A program made the translations under genes and the position numbers. Shown here one piece after another: positions 8,126 to 16,050 of a DNA stretch of 64,000 nucleotides; position 1 is the first letter of the stretch, and every line of letters starts with the position of its first letter. Below the pieces are notes generated by a model. The model did not search any database, was not told the DNA's origin, and was given only the letters and a program-made list of their open reading frames with translations. This DNA comes from Mycolicibacterium mageritense (lineage in GTDB: Bacteria; Actinomycetota; Actinomycetes; Mycobacteriales; Mycobacteriaceae): positions 4,278,001 through 4,342,000 of the forward strand of contig NZ_AP022567.1 of assembly GCF_010727475.1 (NCBI RefSeq), in the 5' to 3' direction.

Positions 8126-8167
8126 GCCGATCAATCGACCGATTCATAGCAGATGCAAAGGAGCATC

Positions 8168-8395
8168 ATGACCATCAAATTGCGTTACGTCGCATCGTTA
8201 TTCGTCACAGGAGCGGCTGCGGCCGCGATTGCTGCCGCACCGACCGCCGCTGCCGCGCCCTCGTGTGTCGGCTCTGGCAATGCCACCATTTGCCAGCGGG
8301 GCGGCCACACGGCGATCACCACGAATCCGCCGGTCAATCGAGCGCCGACCTCGGTGTACGGCCCGTTCCTGCCGTCGCACTACCCATTCCGGTAA
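8168..8395 (+). CDS. Small secreted protein (75 aa)
   Basis: ATG 8168 follows AAAGGAG with good spacing. The N-terminus is a classical Sec signal peptide: MTIKLR, a hydrophobic core from about 8 to 28 (VASLFVTGAAAAAIAAAPTA), then an AAAAP cleavage region. That leaves a mature peptide of about 45 residues with two cysteines (SCVGSGNATICQRGG), which could form a disulfide, and a proline-rich end. It resembles the short exported proteins common in mycobacteria. No function is assigned. It ends 3 bp before the convergent prfC stop. Confidence 0.7.
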   Translation: MTIKLRYVASLFVTGAAAAAIAAAPTAAAAPSCVGSGNATICQRGGHTAITTNPPVNRAPTSVYGPFLPSHYPFR

Positions 8396-8398
8396 GCC

Positions 8399-10018
8399 CT
8401 ACCCGTCAGCCGCCGCCACCAGCGACCGCAGCTTGATGCCCGGGTTGTCGCGCTGAAACCCTTCCAGCCGCCACGGCGTCGAGAAGAGCACGAGCATCAC
8501 GCCGTCGGTGCGGGTCAACACTTCGGCGGAGACCTGCCGGTTCATGAACTCGGCGTCCTCGGGGTCGACGATCCGCGCGACCTGATATGGCAAGTGTTCC
8601 AACGTGATCGGCGCGCTGAGCTCGGTGGCCATCCGATGGGCGGCCACCTCGAACTGCATGGGACCGACGGCGGCGAACACCGGCGCCTGCTCGCCACGCT
8701 TGTCCGAGCGCAGCACCTGCACGACACCTTCTTGGTCGAGCTGTTCGATACCGCGGCGGAACTGCTTGTGCTTGCTGGGGTCGGTGCCGCGAGCCACCGC
8801 GAAATGTTCGGGCGAGAAGCTCGGAATCGGCGGATACTGCACGGGCACATCGCGATACAGCGTGTCACCGGGCCGTAGGGCGGCGGCGTTGGCAAGGCCG
8901 ATCACGTCACCGGGCCACGCGTCGTCCAGCGTCGAACGCTGCTGGCCGAAAACCGACTGCGCGTACTTGGTGACGAACGGCTTGCCGGTGCTGGCGTGTG
9001 TGAGCACGTCGCCGCGTTCGAACGTGCCCGAGACCACACGGGCGTAGGCGATGCGGTCGCGATGTGCCGAATCCATGCCGGCCTGCACCTTGAACACGAA
9101 CGCGCTGAACGGGTCGTCGGTCGCGCGGCGCGTGCCGTCGACGGCGAGCGCGCCGTTGGGCGCGGGTGCGAGTTCGGCGAGCACGTCGAGTAGCTGGTTG
9201 ACGCCGAAGTTCAGCGCCGCGGACGTGAACAGCACCGGTGAGGCGTCGCCGCTGAGGAACGCGTCGCGGTCGTAGTCGGAACCGTCGGCGCTCAGCAGTT
9301 CGGATTCCTCGACCGCGGTCTCCCAGTCGACCCCGGCGGCGTCGTACGCGTCGTCGGCGGGGATGTGTTCCTCGGGGGCTGCGGTGGCGCCGCCCGCGGT
9401 GCGGGTGAACCGGATGAAATGGCCCTTGCGGCGGTCCATCACCCCCTTGAAGTCCCCGGCGATACCGACCGGCCAGGTCAGGGGAGTGGTGCGCAGCCCG
9501 ATCCGCTCGTGGATCTCGTCCATCAATTCCAGCGCGTGGCGGCCCGGACGGTCCCACTTGTTGATCACCGTGATGATCGGGATGCCGCGGTGCTTGCACA
9601 CCTGGAACAGTTTGAGGGTCTGCGGCTCAAGGCCTTTCGCGGCGTCGATCAGCATGACCGCGGAGTCCACGGCCGTCAGCACCCGGTAGGTGTCCTCGGA
9701 GAAGTCGGCGTGGCCGGGCGTGTCCAGCAGGTTGATGACGCAGTCGCGGTACGGGAACTGCAGCGCCGTCGACGTGATCGAGATGCCCCTGGCCTTCTCC
9801 ATGTCCATCCAGTCCGACACCGTCGACCGGCGGCCCGCCTTGCCGTGGATTGCGCCGGCCTCGGTGATGGCCCGGGCATGCAGCGCCAACGCCTCGGTCA
9901 GTGTCGACTTACCGGCGTCGGGGTGGCTGATGACGGCGAAGGTGCGGCGGCGGGCTGCTTCGGTGGCGACGCGGCCGTTCGCGGAGGTCTTCGGCGTGTC
10001 CAGGGCGTTCTCGGTCAT
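8399..10018 (-). CDS. prfC: Peptide chain release factor 3
   Basis: 539 aa translational GTPase. G motifs are seen at 31-39 (SHPDAGKST, P-loop), 99-103 (DTPGH) and 153-156 (NKWD). A characteristic RF3 switch region lies at 66-80 (TVSDWMDMEKARGIS). RF3 recycles release factors 1 and 2 from ribosomes after peptide release, using GTP. The length is normal for the family. It lies 51 bp downstream of a toxin-antitoxin pair on the same strand, so read-through from that pair is possible. RF3 is not universal in actinobacteria. Confidence 0.95.
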   Translation of the reverse strand: MTENALDTPKTSANGRVATEAARRRTFAVISHPDAGKSTLTEALALHARAITEAGAIHGKAGRRSTVSDWMDMEKARGISITSTALQFPYRDCVINLLDTPGHADFSEDTYRVLTAVDSAVMLIDAAKGLEPQTLKLFQVCKHRGIPIITVINKWDRPGRHALELMDEIHERIGLRTTPLTWPVGIAGDFKGVMDRRKGHFIRFTRTAGGATAAPEEHIPADDAYDAAGVDWETAVEESELLSADGSDYDRDAFLSGDASPVLFTSAALNFGVNQLLDVLAELAPAPNGALAVDGTRRATDDPFSAFVFKVQAGMDSAHRDRIAYARVVSGTFERGDVLTHASTGKPFVTKYAQSVFGQQRSTLDDAWPGDVIGLANAAALRPGDTLYRDVPVQYPPIPSFSPEHFAVARGTDPSKHKQFRRGIEQLDQEGVVQVLRSDKRGEQAPVFAAVGPMQFEVAAHRMATELSAPITLEHLPYQVARIVDPEDAEFMNRQVSAEVLTRTDGVMLVLFSTPWRLEGFQRDNPGIKLRSLVAAADG

Positions 10019-10069
10019 CTCGACTAGCGATGGTATTGGCCGCGGCCTGCAAATCCGTAATCGAGCGGT

Positions 10070-10453
10070 TCAGGTTTCGGGGTGGCTCCACGCGCGGAGT
10101 TGGCCGGCGATCTCATCCAGGCCGGGCTCCGCGCCTGTCGCGACCTTGATGACAAAGTTGAACCGGTCATCCTCGGGTGCGCTGATCCAGTAGCCGTTGA
10201 CTGCCAGGAATGTCAGACACGCCGTCCACGCGAGCCGCTTGTTGCCGTCGACAAGTGCGTGGTTGCGTGCCACTGATTGCATGAGAGCGGCTGCCTTGAG
10301 GTGCAGATCCGGGTAGGCGTCTCCGCCGAATACCGAAGCGGCGGGCCGTGCCAGCGCGGACTCAAGCAGGCCGTAGTCGCGAACCGCGACATCGTCACCG
10401 ACGGCGAAGCGGGCGATCTCCAGGAGATCGTCGAGGTCCAGATATTCGGTCAT
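10070..10453 (-). CDS. doc: Doc-type Fic-domain toxin
   Basis: 127 aa. The Fic/Doc core motif HALVDGNKR is at about residues 67-75, with the conserved His, and LTFLAVNGY follows. Doc of phage P1 phosphorylates EF-Tu and stops translation; this length and motif fit that family. The ATG at 10453 overlaps the antitoxin stop codon (ATGA), so the two are translationally coupled. The antitoxin here is a ribbon-helix-helix protein rather than the more usual Phd. prfC lies directly downstream. Confidence 0.88.
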   Translation of the reverse strand: MTEYLDLDDLLEIARFAVGDDVAVRDYGLLESALARPAASVFGGDAYPDLHLKAAALMQSVARNHALVDGNKRLAWTACLTFLAVNGYWISAPEDDRFNFVIKVATGAEPGLDEIAGQLRAWSHPET

Positions 10454-10656
10454 GCGTCCTTGAGGCGTTCGAGAACGCCGGCTTCCTCGGCCACTACCCG
10501 CCGCAACGCCGCGTCCACCTTGGTTTTGTGGGCGCGGCGGGCGATGTACTCGTCGATGGCCGAGAGTGCAACTGCCTGCATTGACCGCCCCTCAACTGCG
10601 GCTTGTCGGCGTAACGCCTCGGTCTGCTCGTCACTCGTCCGCAGCGTCATACCCAT
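10450..10656 (-). CDS. Ribbon-helix-helix antitoxin
   Basis: 68 aa from ATG 10656 (ATG 10650 is also possible). MGMTLRTSDEQTEALRRQA matches the start of ribbon-helix-helix (Arc/CopG type) antitoxins: a short DNA-binding strand, then helices. The second half (KTKVDAALRRVVAEEAGVLERL) is a charged helix that would bind the toxin. It precedes and overlaps doc by 4 bp. Such antitoxins usually repress their own promoter; two TGATACC copies lie just upstream of its start. Confidence 0.82.
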   Translation of the reverse strand: MGMTLRTSDEQTEALRRQAAVEGRSMQAVALSAIDEYIARRAHKTKVDAALRRVVAEEAGVLERLKDA

Positions 10657-10663
10657 GCCGCGA

Positions 10664-10681
10664 TGATACCGTTCTGATACC
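10664..10681 (-). promoter_or_regulatory. Direct-repeat operator candidate of the toxin-antitoxin pair
   Basis: TGATACC occurs at 10664-10670 and 10675-10681, an 11-bp period, 8 bp upstream of the antitoxin ATG. Ribbon-helix-helix repressors commonly bind short repeats spaced by about one helical turn. Autoregulation is inferred. Confidence 0.4.
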
Positions 10682-10827
10682 ACTATGTGGAGGCGCTGCA
10701 GCGAGATTCAGTGCCTCTGAGAGAGCGGTGCTGGTGTGGCGCATGTGGTTTCAGCCCGGCCGAGGACGCGATAGTCACGCTCGACCGGTACCCTCGGTGT
10801 GCGATTGACATGGATCGGAGGTCATCT

Positions 10828-11991
10828 GTGGACCTCGTGCTCGGTCTCTCGATGACATCGAGAGACATCCGGTGGGTGCTGGTCGAAGGAACGACAGGCG
10901 AAGGTGCGCCTGTCGATTGTGGTGCGCTGGACATCCCGGATGTCGCCGCGTTCGACGCTGAGTCGTTCCTCGAGGAACTGCTGGGTGACGGGGTCGTGCA
11001 CTCCGTCGGTCTGACCTGCGCGCAGGGTGCTGAAACTCTGCTGGCCAAGATCAGCGACGCGTTCGGCGTCGTCGGTGGGGGTGCCCGCCTGGTCGAGGTG
11101 TCCGACGTCGACGCCACCAAAGTGCTCGCGAGCGGCATCCAGGACATCACCGGAAACAACTTCGTCGTCGTGATCGTCGCCGAACCCGAGGCCGCGATCG
11201 TGGCGGCCGTCGACGCGCAGCGGGTCACCGTCGAGCGCATCGACCGTCCCGGCTTCGGGCCGCGGATCAACGCCGTCAGTGCGGCGGTGGACAGCGTGCG
11301 CCCGCGCCCCGACTCGATCTTCGTGCTCGGCTCCGGCGACGCCGAAACCCTCGCGTCAATCCTGCGCGACGAGACGGCACGGCCGGTCATCACGGCCGAC
11401 GAAGCCGAGTTCGCGCTGACCCGTGGGGCCGCGCTGGTGTCGGCCCGAGCCGGTGCGGATGCAGCGTCGTCGGCCAGTCCGCGGTTCTCACAAGTCCGGG
11501 TTCTGTCCTCGGTCCTCGCCGCCGCGGTCGTGGTGTTCGTGGTGTCGGTGTCGCTCGCGTTGGGGCTGCGGCTCACGCCGAACTCGATCGAGCAGCCGCG
11601 CAACACCAGCGCCGAGGGCCACGCGGAATCCAAGCCGGCGCCCAAGTCCGCGCCCATCGCCGAGGCCGCTGCCCATCCGCCCGTGCTCGCGCCGCCCGCG
11701 GCGCCACCGCCGGCCCCTGAGGCCGTGCCGGTTCCCGAGGTCGCACCCGCGCCTGAGCCCGAGGTCGCACCGATGCCGGAACCGGCGCCGGAGGTTGCGC
11801 CTGCCGAACCGGCGTATGTCCCGCCCGCGCCGGAGCCCGTCGCGCCCGCGCCCGAGTACGTGCCGCCGGTCCCGGATCCGGTCTACGTGCCGCCGGCGCC
11901 GCCCGCGTATGTGCCGCCTGTGGCACCGCCTCAGCCGCGTCTGCGGGACCGGATCATCGAGAAGATCCCGCTGCTCAACCGCTTCCACTGA
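10828..11991 (+). CDS. DUF7159-type membrane protein with proline-rich outer domain
   Basis: 387 aa from GTG 10828, which is preceded by GGAGG with 6-bp spacing. The start MDLVLGLSMTSRDIRWVLVE is typical of this mycobacterial family. Residues 1-205 form a cytoplasmic domain that looks like an actin/ASKHA-type fold (my impression). A transmembrane helix follows at about 227-247, then a tail at 265-375 built of Pro-Ala-Glu and YVPPAPP-like repeats. The tail is probably extracytoplasmic and may cross the cell wall. Its role is unknown. The last 17 bp overlap the convergent HNH gene. Confidence 0.7.
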   Translation: MDLVLGLSMTSRDIRWVLVEGTTGEGAPVDCGALDIPDVAAFDAESFLEELLGDGVVHSVGLTCAQGAETLLAKISDAFGVVGGGARLVEVSDVDATKVLASGIQDITGNNFVVVIVAEPEAAIVAAVDAQRVTVERIDRPGFGPRINAVSAAVDSVRPRPDSIFVLGSGDAETLASILRDETARPVITADEAEFALTRGAALVSARAGADAASSASPRFSQVRVLSSVLAAAVVVFVVSVSLALGLRLTPNSIEQPRNTSAEGHAESKPAPKSAPIAEAAAHPPVLAPPAAPPPAPEAVPVPEVAPAPEPEVAPMPEPAPEVAPAEPAYVPPAPEPVAPAPEYVPPVPDPVYVPPAPPAYVPPVAPPQPRLRDRIIEKIPLLNRFH

Positions 11992-13048
11992 GCGTCCACC
12001 ACGGACCGAAGCTGATGTCCAGCCTCGTGCTGGCCTTGTAGCCCGACCACGTTGCGACGCCTTCGGGTTGCCCCCGGTAGATCCCGCGCGCCGCCGAGAC
12101 CACGCGGGGCCGCTCGGTCGGCCACCGGATCTCTTCGGCGATCTGCTCCAGCACCCCGGCGTCGCGATCGAGCACGCGGTCGACGATCTCCACGGCAGGC
12201 AGGGCGTGACGCTTGTCGCCGTTGCAGCGTGCGCACGCCAACACGAGATTGGCCAACCCGTCGATGCCGACCAGCGACCACGGCAGCACATGATCGATGG
12301 GATTGTCGGCCGGCAGGTGCGCACCGCAGTAGAAGCAGTGCGGTCCGTAGGCCTCCTTGAACGGTTTCCGCACGGCGCCGAGGGCGGCCCTGTCGCGGCC
12401 GAACAGATGTCCGGCGATGTCAGGCACGTCGGCGTCGAGGAACTTGTTCATTCGGCGGACGTCGTCGACCCACATGATCTCCAGTGCGGGCTTGAGCAAC
12501 CCGGCCAGCCTCGCCAGCCCGAACGCAACACCCGGCAACAACTCGATGGCGTCTCCGTGCTCGCGCAGTGTGCGATGCGAGACGTTCTCGCCGAGAAACG
12601 AGTCGTCGTACAGGAACGTGTCACTCGTCGTGGCGCCGGGCAGGCGCTGCAACCGGGGGAGCGGCTGCTTGGCCAGGGCCAGGGTGATGGTTTTGATAGT
12701 CGCCGCGTATACGTCGGGTGCGTGCACCATGGCCCGGCTGACCGACGCTCCCGCCGGGGCGGCCGCCCGCAAAGTCAGCACGGCTCGCGGGATGCGCGCG
12801 TTCTCGCCCGTCGACTGCCGCAATTCGTGGCCTTCGAACGGACGGACCTGGCGCCAGTACAGCTCCAGCACGCGGTGCGCGAGATCGGGGATCGGCACCG
12901 TGAGCGTGTCGTCGGGTTCGGCCGGCAGATGCTCGATGCAGTGCTCGATGAGCGCCATGAGTGTCGCGAGCTTGTAGGTGGCTGTCCGTAACCCCGTCTC
13001 GAGGATGGCGACGACGCGCTGACCCAGTAGCAGTGGATCGCCCGTCAC
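11975..13048 (-). CDS. HNH endonuclease domain protein
   Basis: 357 aa from ATG 13048. The C-terminal third carries CFYCG, then PIDHVLPWSLVG, then NLVLACARCNGDK. That is an HNH nuclease core with two CxxC metal-binding pairs. The N-terminal 230 residues are largely helical and not recognised; they may be a target-recognition part. No methyltransferase or partner gene lies nearby, so a restriction role is not supported. The enzyme is probably cytoplasmic and active on DNA. Confidence 0.82.
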   Translation of the reverse strand: MTGDPLLLGQRVVAILETGLRTATYKLATLMALIEHCIEHLPAEPDDTLTVPIPDLAHRVLELYWRQVRPFEGHELRQSTGENARIPRAVLTLRAAAPAGASVSRAMVHAPDVYAATIKTITLALAKQPLPRLQRLPGATTSDTFLYDDSFLGENVSHRTLREHGDAIELLPGVAFGLARLAGLLKPALEIMWVDDVRRMNKFLDADVPDIAGHLFGRDRAALGAVRKPFKEAYGPHCFYCGAHLPADNPIDHVLPWSLVGIDGLANLVLACARCNGDKRHALPAVEIVDRVLDRDAGVLEQIAEEIRWPTERPRVVSAARGIYRGQPEGVATWSGYKASTRLDISFGPWWTLSGSG

Positions 13049-13178
13049 ACAACGACACTATTACGACTCGCCTACGGGTCGGAGCCGTCGTGCCGAATGT
13101 GACCGGGCCCGGCTAGGATGAATCCACCCGGATCACGGATCCGCATCAATCCGGCCATCGCCGAACCACATTGGAGTG

Positions 13179-14435
13179 ATGTTGACGTCTGTTCGTCGTG
13201 CCTGCCTCGCGGTCACGCTCGCGGTGCTCGCTGTGCTGGGTGGTGTCGTCGTCACGGCATTGCCCAACTGCTCCGAGCACTGCCAGACACTGGCCGCGCC
13301 GCCGCAGGGCGCGCCGTTGCCGTCGCCCACGGAGCCGGCCCGGCTCACCATCACGCCCAAGCCGAACGCCGAAGTCGATCCGCTGGCGCGGGTCATGGTC
13401 ACGGCGGAGACCGGCACCGTCGCCAACGTCTCGATGGTCAACGACGCCGGCAAGCAGATCCCCGGTGTCCTCACCCCGGATGCGAAGACCTGGAAGCCGA
13501 CGACGACGCTCGGCTACGGCCGCACCTACACGTTGACGGTTGACGCGCGTGGCCCCGGCGGCATGCCGACCCGGCAAACCACGACGTTCAGCACCCTGAC
13601 CCCGAGCTATCAGGCCCGCGTCTACCTCAACGGCACGAACTACGCCCCGTTGCAGGACGGCGCCACCTACGGCGTCGGCATGGTGATCGTCGCGCGCTTC
13701 GACGAGCCGATCACCGACAAGGCCAACGCCGAACGCCGCATGCAGGTGACCACCGAACCGAAGGTCACCGGCTCCTGGAACTGGATCGACGACCAGACCG
13801 CGCACTGGCGCCCGGAGAAGTACTACGCGCCCGGCACCAAGGTTACGGTCGACGCCGGCATCTACGGCGCCAAACTCGGCGACGACCTGTACGGCGCGCA
13901 GGACGAGAAGGTGTCGTTCAACATCGGCCCGTCACACGTCTCGATCGCCGACGACACCGACAAGCAGGTCCGGGTGTACGAAAACGGCAAGCTGGTCCGG
14001 ACCATGCCGACGTCGATGGGCATGGGTGGCACCGAGACCGTCGGCGGCACCACCATGAGCTTCTGGACCCCACGCGGCATCTACACCGTGATGGACAAGG
14101 CCAACCCGGTGATCATGGACTCGTCGACCTACGGCCTGCCGGTCAACTCGCGGCTCGGCTACAAGACGACCATCCCGTTCGCGACGCGGATCAGCGTCGA
14201 CGGCATCTATCTGCACCAGCTCAACTCGACGGTGTGGGCTCAGGGCAAGGAGAACGTCAGCCACGGCTGCCTGAACCTCAGCGGCGAGAACGCCGAGTGG
14301 TTCTACAACTTCTCGGTGCCCGGCGACATCGTCGAGATCCGCAACACCGGCGGTGACCCGCTCAAGCCCGACAACAACGGCGACTGGACGGTGCCCTGGG
14401 ATCAGTGGGTCAAGGGCAGCGCGCTGCGTCGCTAG
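13179..14435 (+). CDS. L,D-transpeptidase with Ig-like domains
   Basis: 418 aa from ATG 13179; GGAG lies only 2 bp before it, and TTG 13182 would be better spaced. A signal peptide or anchor spans about 5-28. Two Ig-like domains (about 45-240) are followed by the YkuD catalytic domain, with SHGCLNLS placing the nucleophile at Cys364 and His at 362. The enzyme makes 3-3 cross-links in peptidoglycan and acts outside the membrane. M. smegmatis has six such paralogues; I think this is the one called LdtF, but am not certain. The long hairpin at 14441 ends the unit. Confidence 0.92.
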   Translation: MLTSVRRACLAVTLAVLAVLGGVVVTALPNCSEHCQTLAAPPQGAPLPSPTEPARLTITPKPNAEVDPLARVMVTAETGTVANVSMVNDAGKQIPGVLTPDAKTWKPTTTLGYGRTYTLTVDARGPGGMPTRQTTTFSTLTPSYQARVYLNGTNYAPLQDGATYGVGMVIVARFDEPITDKANAERRMQVTTEPKVTGSWNWIDDQTAHWRPEKYYAPGTKVTVDAGIYGAKLGDDLYGAQDEKVSFNIGPSHVSIADDTDKQVRVYENGKLVRTMPTSMGMGGTETVGGTTMSFWTPRGIYTVMDKANPVIMDSSTYGLPVNSRLGYKTTIPFATRISVDGIYLHQLNSTVWAQGKENVSHGCLNLSGENAEWFYNFSVPGDIVEIRNTGGDPLKPDNNGDWTVPWDQWVKGSALRR

Positions 14436-14440
14436 ACGTG

Positions 14441-14503
14441 CGCCCAATTCGACGTAATCGTTGCGATCAGCCGCGTCGGGCGACGTTTTTGTCGAATTGG
14501 GCG
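14441..14503. terminator. Bidirectional terminator or cruciform between convergent genes
   Basis: CGCCCAATTCGAC (14441-14453) and GTCGAATTGGGCG (14491-14503) are perfect 13-bp inverted repeats with a 37-bp centre. They fill the gap between the stops of the L,D-transpeptidase (14435) and the TetR gene (14509). Confidence 0.65.
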
Positions 14504-14508
14504 AGCAA

Positions 14509-15069
14509 TCAGGCCGTCAAGTCAGCCAACTCGCGACGCACCGCGTCGATGGTCGCGGCCAGGCCCCGGCCGGGGTCTGCGCGCACCCACCGTTCGAACG
14601 CGACCTTGAACACCGCCATGCCGGTCTCGGCGGCCAGGCGTGCGGTCGGTTCGTCGACGCCCCGCCGGCACAGTGCGTCGGCCATCTGGCGGGTCAACAG
14701 TGCGAGCTTGGTCAGCTCACGTTCTTGCAGGCTCGGGTTGGCGTCGATGACGGACTGCCGCTTGCCGGCCTGATCGCGGCGCCCGTCGAGAACCTCACCG
14801 AACGCGGCCAATGCCAGCCCGACGGCGTCGAGCGGCGGGGTGCCCTCCGGTGCCGCATCGATCCGGCCGATCAACAGCTCGGTCAACTCGGCCTGCCCGC
14901 CGAAGAGCACCTCGCGCTTGTCGGCGAAATACCGGAAGTAAGTGCGCTCGGTGAGGCCGGCCCGCTCGGCGATCTCGGCGACCGTGACCTGGTCGTACCC
15001 GCGTTCGGCGTACAGCTCCAGCGCCGCCTCCGCCAGGCGGCCGTGGGCGTTGGGCTGCCACCGGCTCAT
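14509..15069 (-). CDS. TetR-family regulator of the divergent epimerase
   Basis: 186 aa from ATG 15069. The helix-turn-helix lies at about 24-50 (VTVAEIAERAGLTERTYFRYFADKRE), and the C-terminal helices form the ligand and dimer part. The gene diverges from an NAD(P)-dependent epimerase gene 75 bp away, and a perfect 15-bp inverted repeat sits between them. It probably represses both genes and is released by a small ligand, which is unknown. Confidence 0.88.
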   Translation of the reverse strand: MSRWQPNAHGRLAEAALELYAERGYDQVTVAEIAERAGLTERTYFRYFADKREVLFGGQAELTELLIGRIDAAPEGTPPLDAVGLALAAFGEVLDGRRDQAGKRQSVIDANPSLQERELTKLALLTRQMADALCRRGVDEPTARLAAETGMAVFKVAFERWVRADPGRGLAATIDAVRRELADLTA

Positions 15070-15086
15070 GACTTCGATCTTAGGGA

Positions 15087-15132
15087 ATGTCAGTGACTGT
15101 CATCGCGTTGCGCTGAAGACAGTCACTGACAT
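15087..15132. promoter_or_regulatory. Operator between tetR-type gene and epimerase gene
   Basis: ATGTCAGTGACTGTC (15087-15101) and GACAGTCACTGACAT (15118-15132) are perfect inverted copies separated by 16 bp. Each arm is itself roughly palindromic (TGTCA..TGTCA), so two TetR dimers could bind. The right arm ends just before the AGGAGG ribosome binding site of the epimerase. Confidence 0.75.
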
Positions 15133-15144
15133 CAGGAGGTTCCC

Positions 15145-16026
15145 ATGAAGGTTTTCGTCACCGGCGCATCCGGGTTTGTCGGCACCGCAGTCGTCCACGA
15201 CCTCGTCGCACACGGTCACGACGTGATCGGCCTGGCCCGGTCCGACGCATCCGCCGACGCGATCACCGCGGCGGGCGCTAGCGTGCACCGCGGCGACCTG
15301 AACGACCTCGACAGCCTGCGTGCCGGAGCCGCCGCGGCCGACGGCGTCGTTCATCTCGCGTTCCACCACGACTTCGACGAATTCGCCGATGCCGGGGATC
15401 TCGACCGCCGCGCCATCGAGGCACTGGGCGAAACCCTCGCCGGATCAGACCGCCCCCTGGTGGTCACGTCGGGCATGGCGGGCCACACCCCGGGCCGCCC
15501 GATCACCGAGACCGACGCCGCCCAACCCGGATTGCCGAGGGTGTCCGAGCAGGCGGCCCTGGCGTTCGCCGACCGCGGAGTGCGCGTCGGGATCGTGCGC
15601 CTGTCACCGACGACGCATGGTGTCGGCGACCACGGGTTCGTGCCGCGACTGATCCAGATCGCCCGCGAGAAGGGCGTTTCGGCATACCCGGGTGACGGCA
15701 CCAACCGCTGGCCCGCGGTGCATCGCCTCGACGCGGCCCCGCTGTTCCGCCTCGCGCTGGAGAAGGCGACCAGCGGCACGATCCTGCACGCAGTCGCCGA
15801 AGAAGGCATCCCGAGCAAGGAGATCGCCGAGGCCATCGGCCGCGGGTTGAACCTGCCCGTGACGTCGGTGCCCGCCGAGCAGGCCTTCGACCACTTCGGT
15901 TGGATCGGCGGGTTTTTCGCGCTCGACCTCCCGGGATCGAGCGAGCTGACCCGGGAGCGCTTCGACTGGAAGGCCGCCGAGGTCGGGCTCATCGAGGATC
16001 TCGAACAGGGGCACTATTTCGCGTAG
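15145..16026 (+). CDS. NAD(P)-dependent epimerase/dehydratase-type oxidoreductase
   Basis: 293 aa from ATG 15145 with AGGAGG upstream. The N-terminal Rossmann motif VTGASGFVGTAVV (residues 5-17) binds NAD(P). The protein fits the extended SDR / atypical SDR group often annotated as NAD-dependent epimerase/dehydratase; an obvious YxxxK catalytic pair is not seen, which is common in the atypical group. The substrate is unknown. TetR control from the divergent gene suggests induction by a small molecule, for example in detoxification (inference). Confidence 0.85.
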   Translation: MKVFVTGASGFVGTAVVHDLVAHGHDVIGLARSDASADAITAAGASVHRGDLNDLDSLRAGAAAADGVVHLAFHHDFDEFADAGDLDRRAIEALGETLAGSDRPLVVTSGMAGHTPGRPITETDAAQPGLPRVSEQAALAFADRGVRVGIVRLSPTTHGVGDHGFVPRLIQIAREKGVSAYPGDGTNRWPAVHRLDAAPLFRLALEKATSGTILHAVAEEGIPSKEIAEAIGRGLNLPVTSVPAEQAFDHFGWIGGFFALDLPGSSELTRERFDWKAAEVGLIEDLEQGHYFA

Positions 16027-16050
16027 GGGACGCCGCAGCGGGTCTGGCGC

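Noticed and set aside
8105..8165. GGGAAC-type -35 of an ECF promoter (sigma E/H class) before the secreted-protein gene
   Set aside because: GGAAC is present at 8121-8125, but no CGTT-like -10 occurs at 16-18 bp, so the promoter class is not supported.
11975..13048. HNH gene as part of a restriction-modification or phage-defence island
   Set aside because: No methyltransferase, helicase or other defence gene lies nearby; neighbours are cell-envelope genes.
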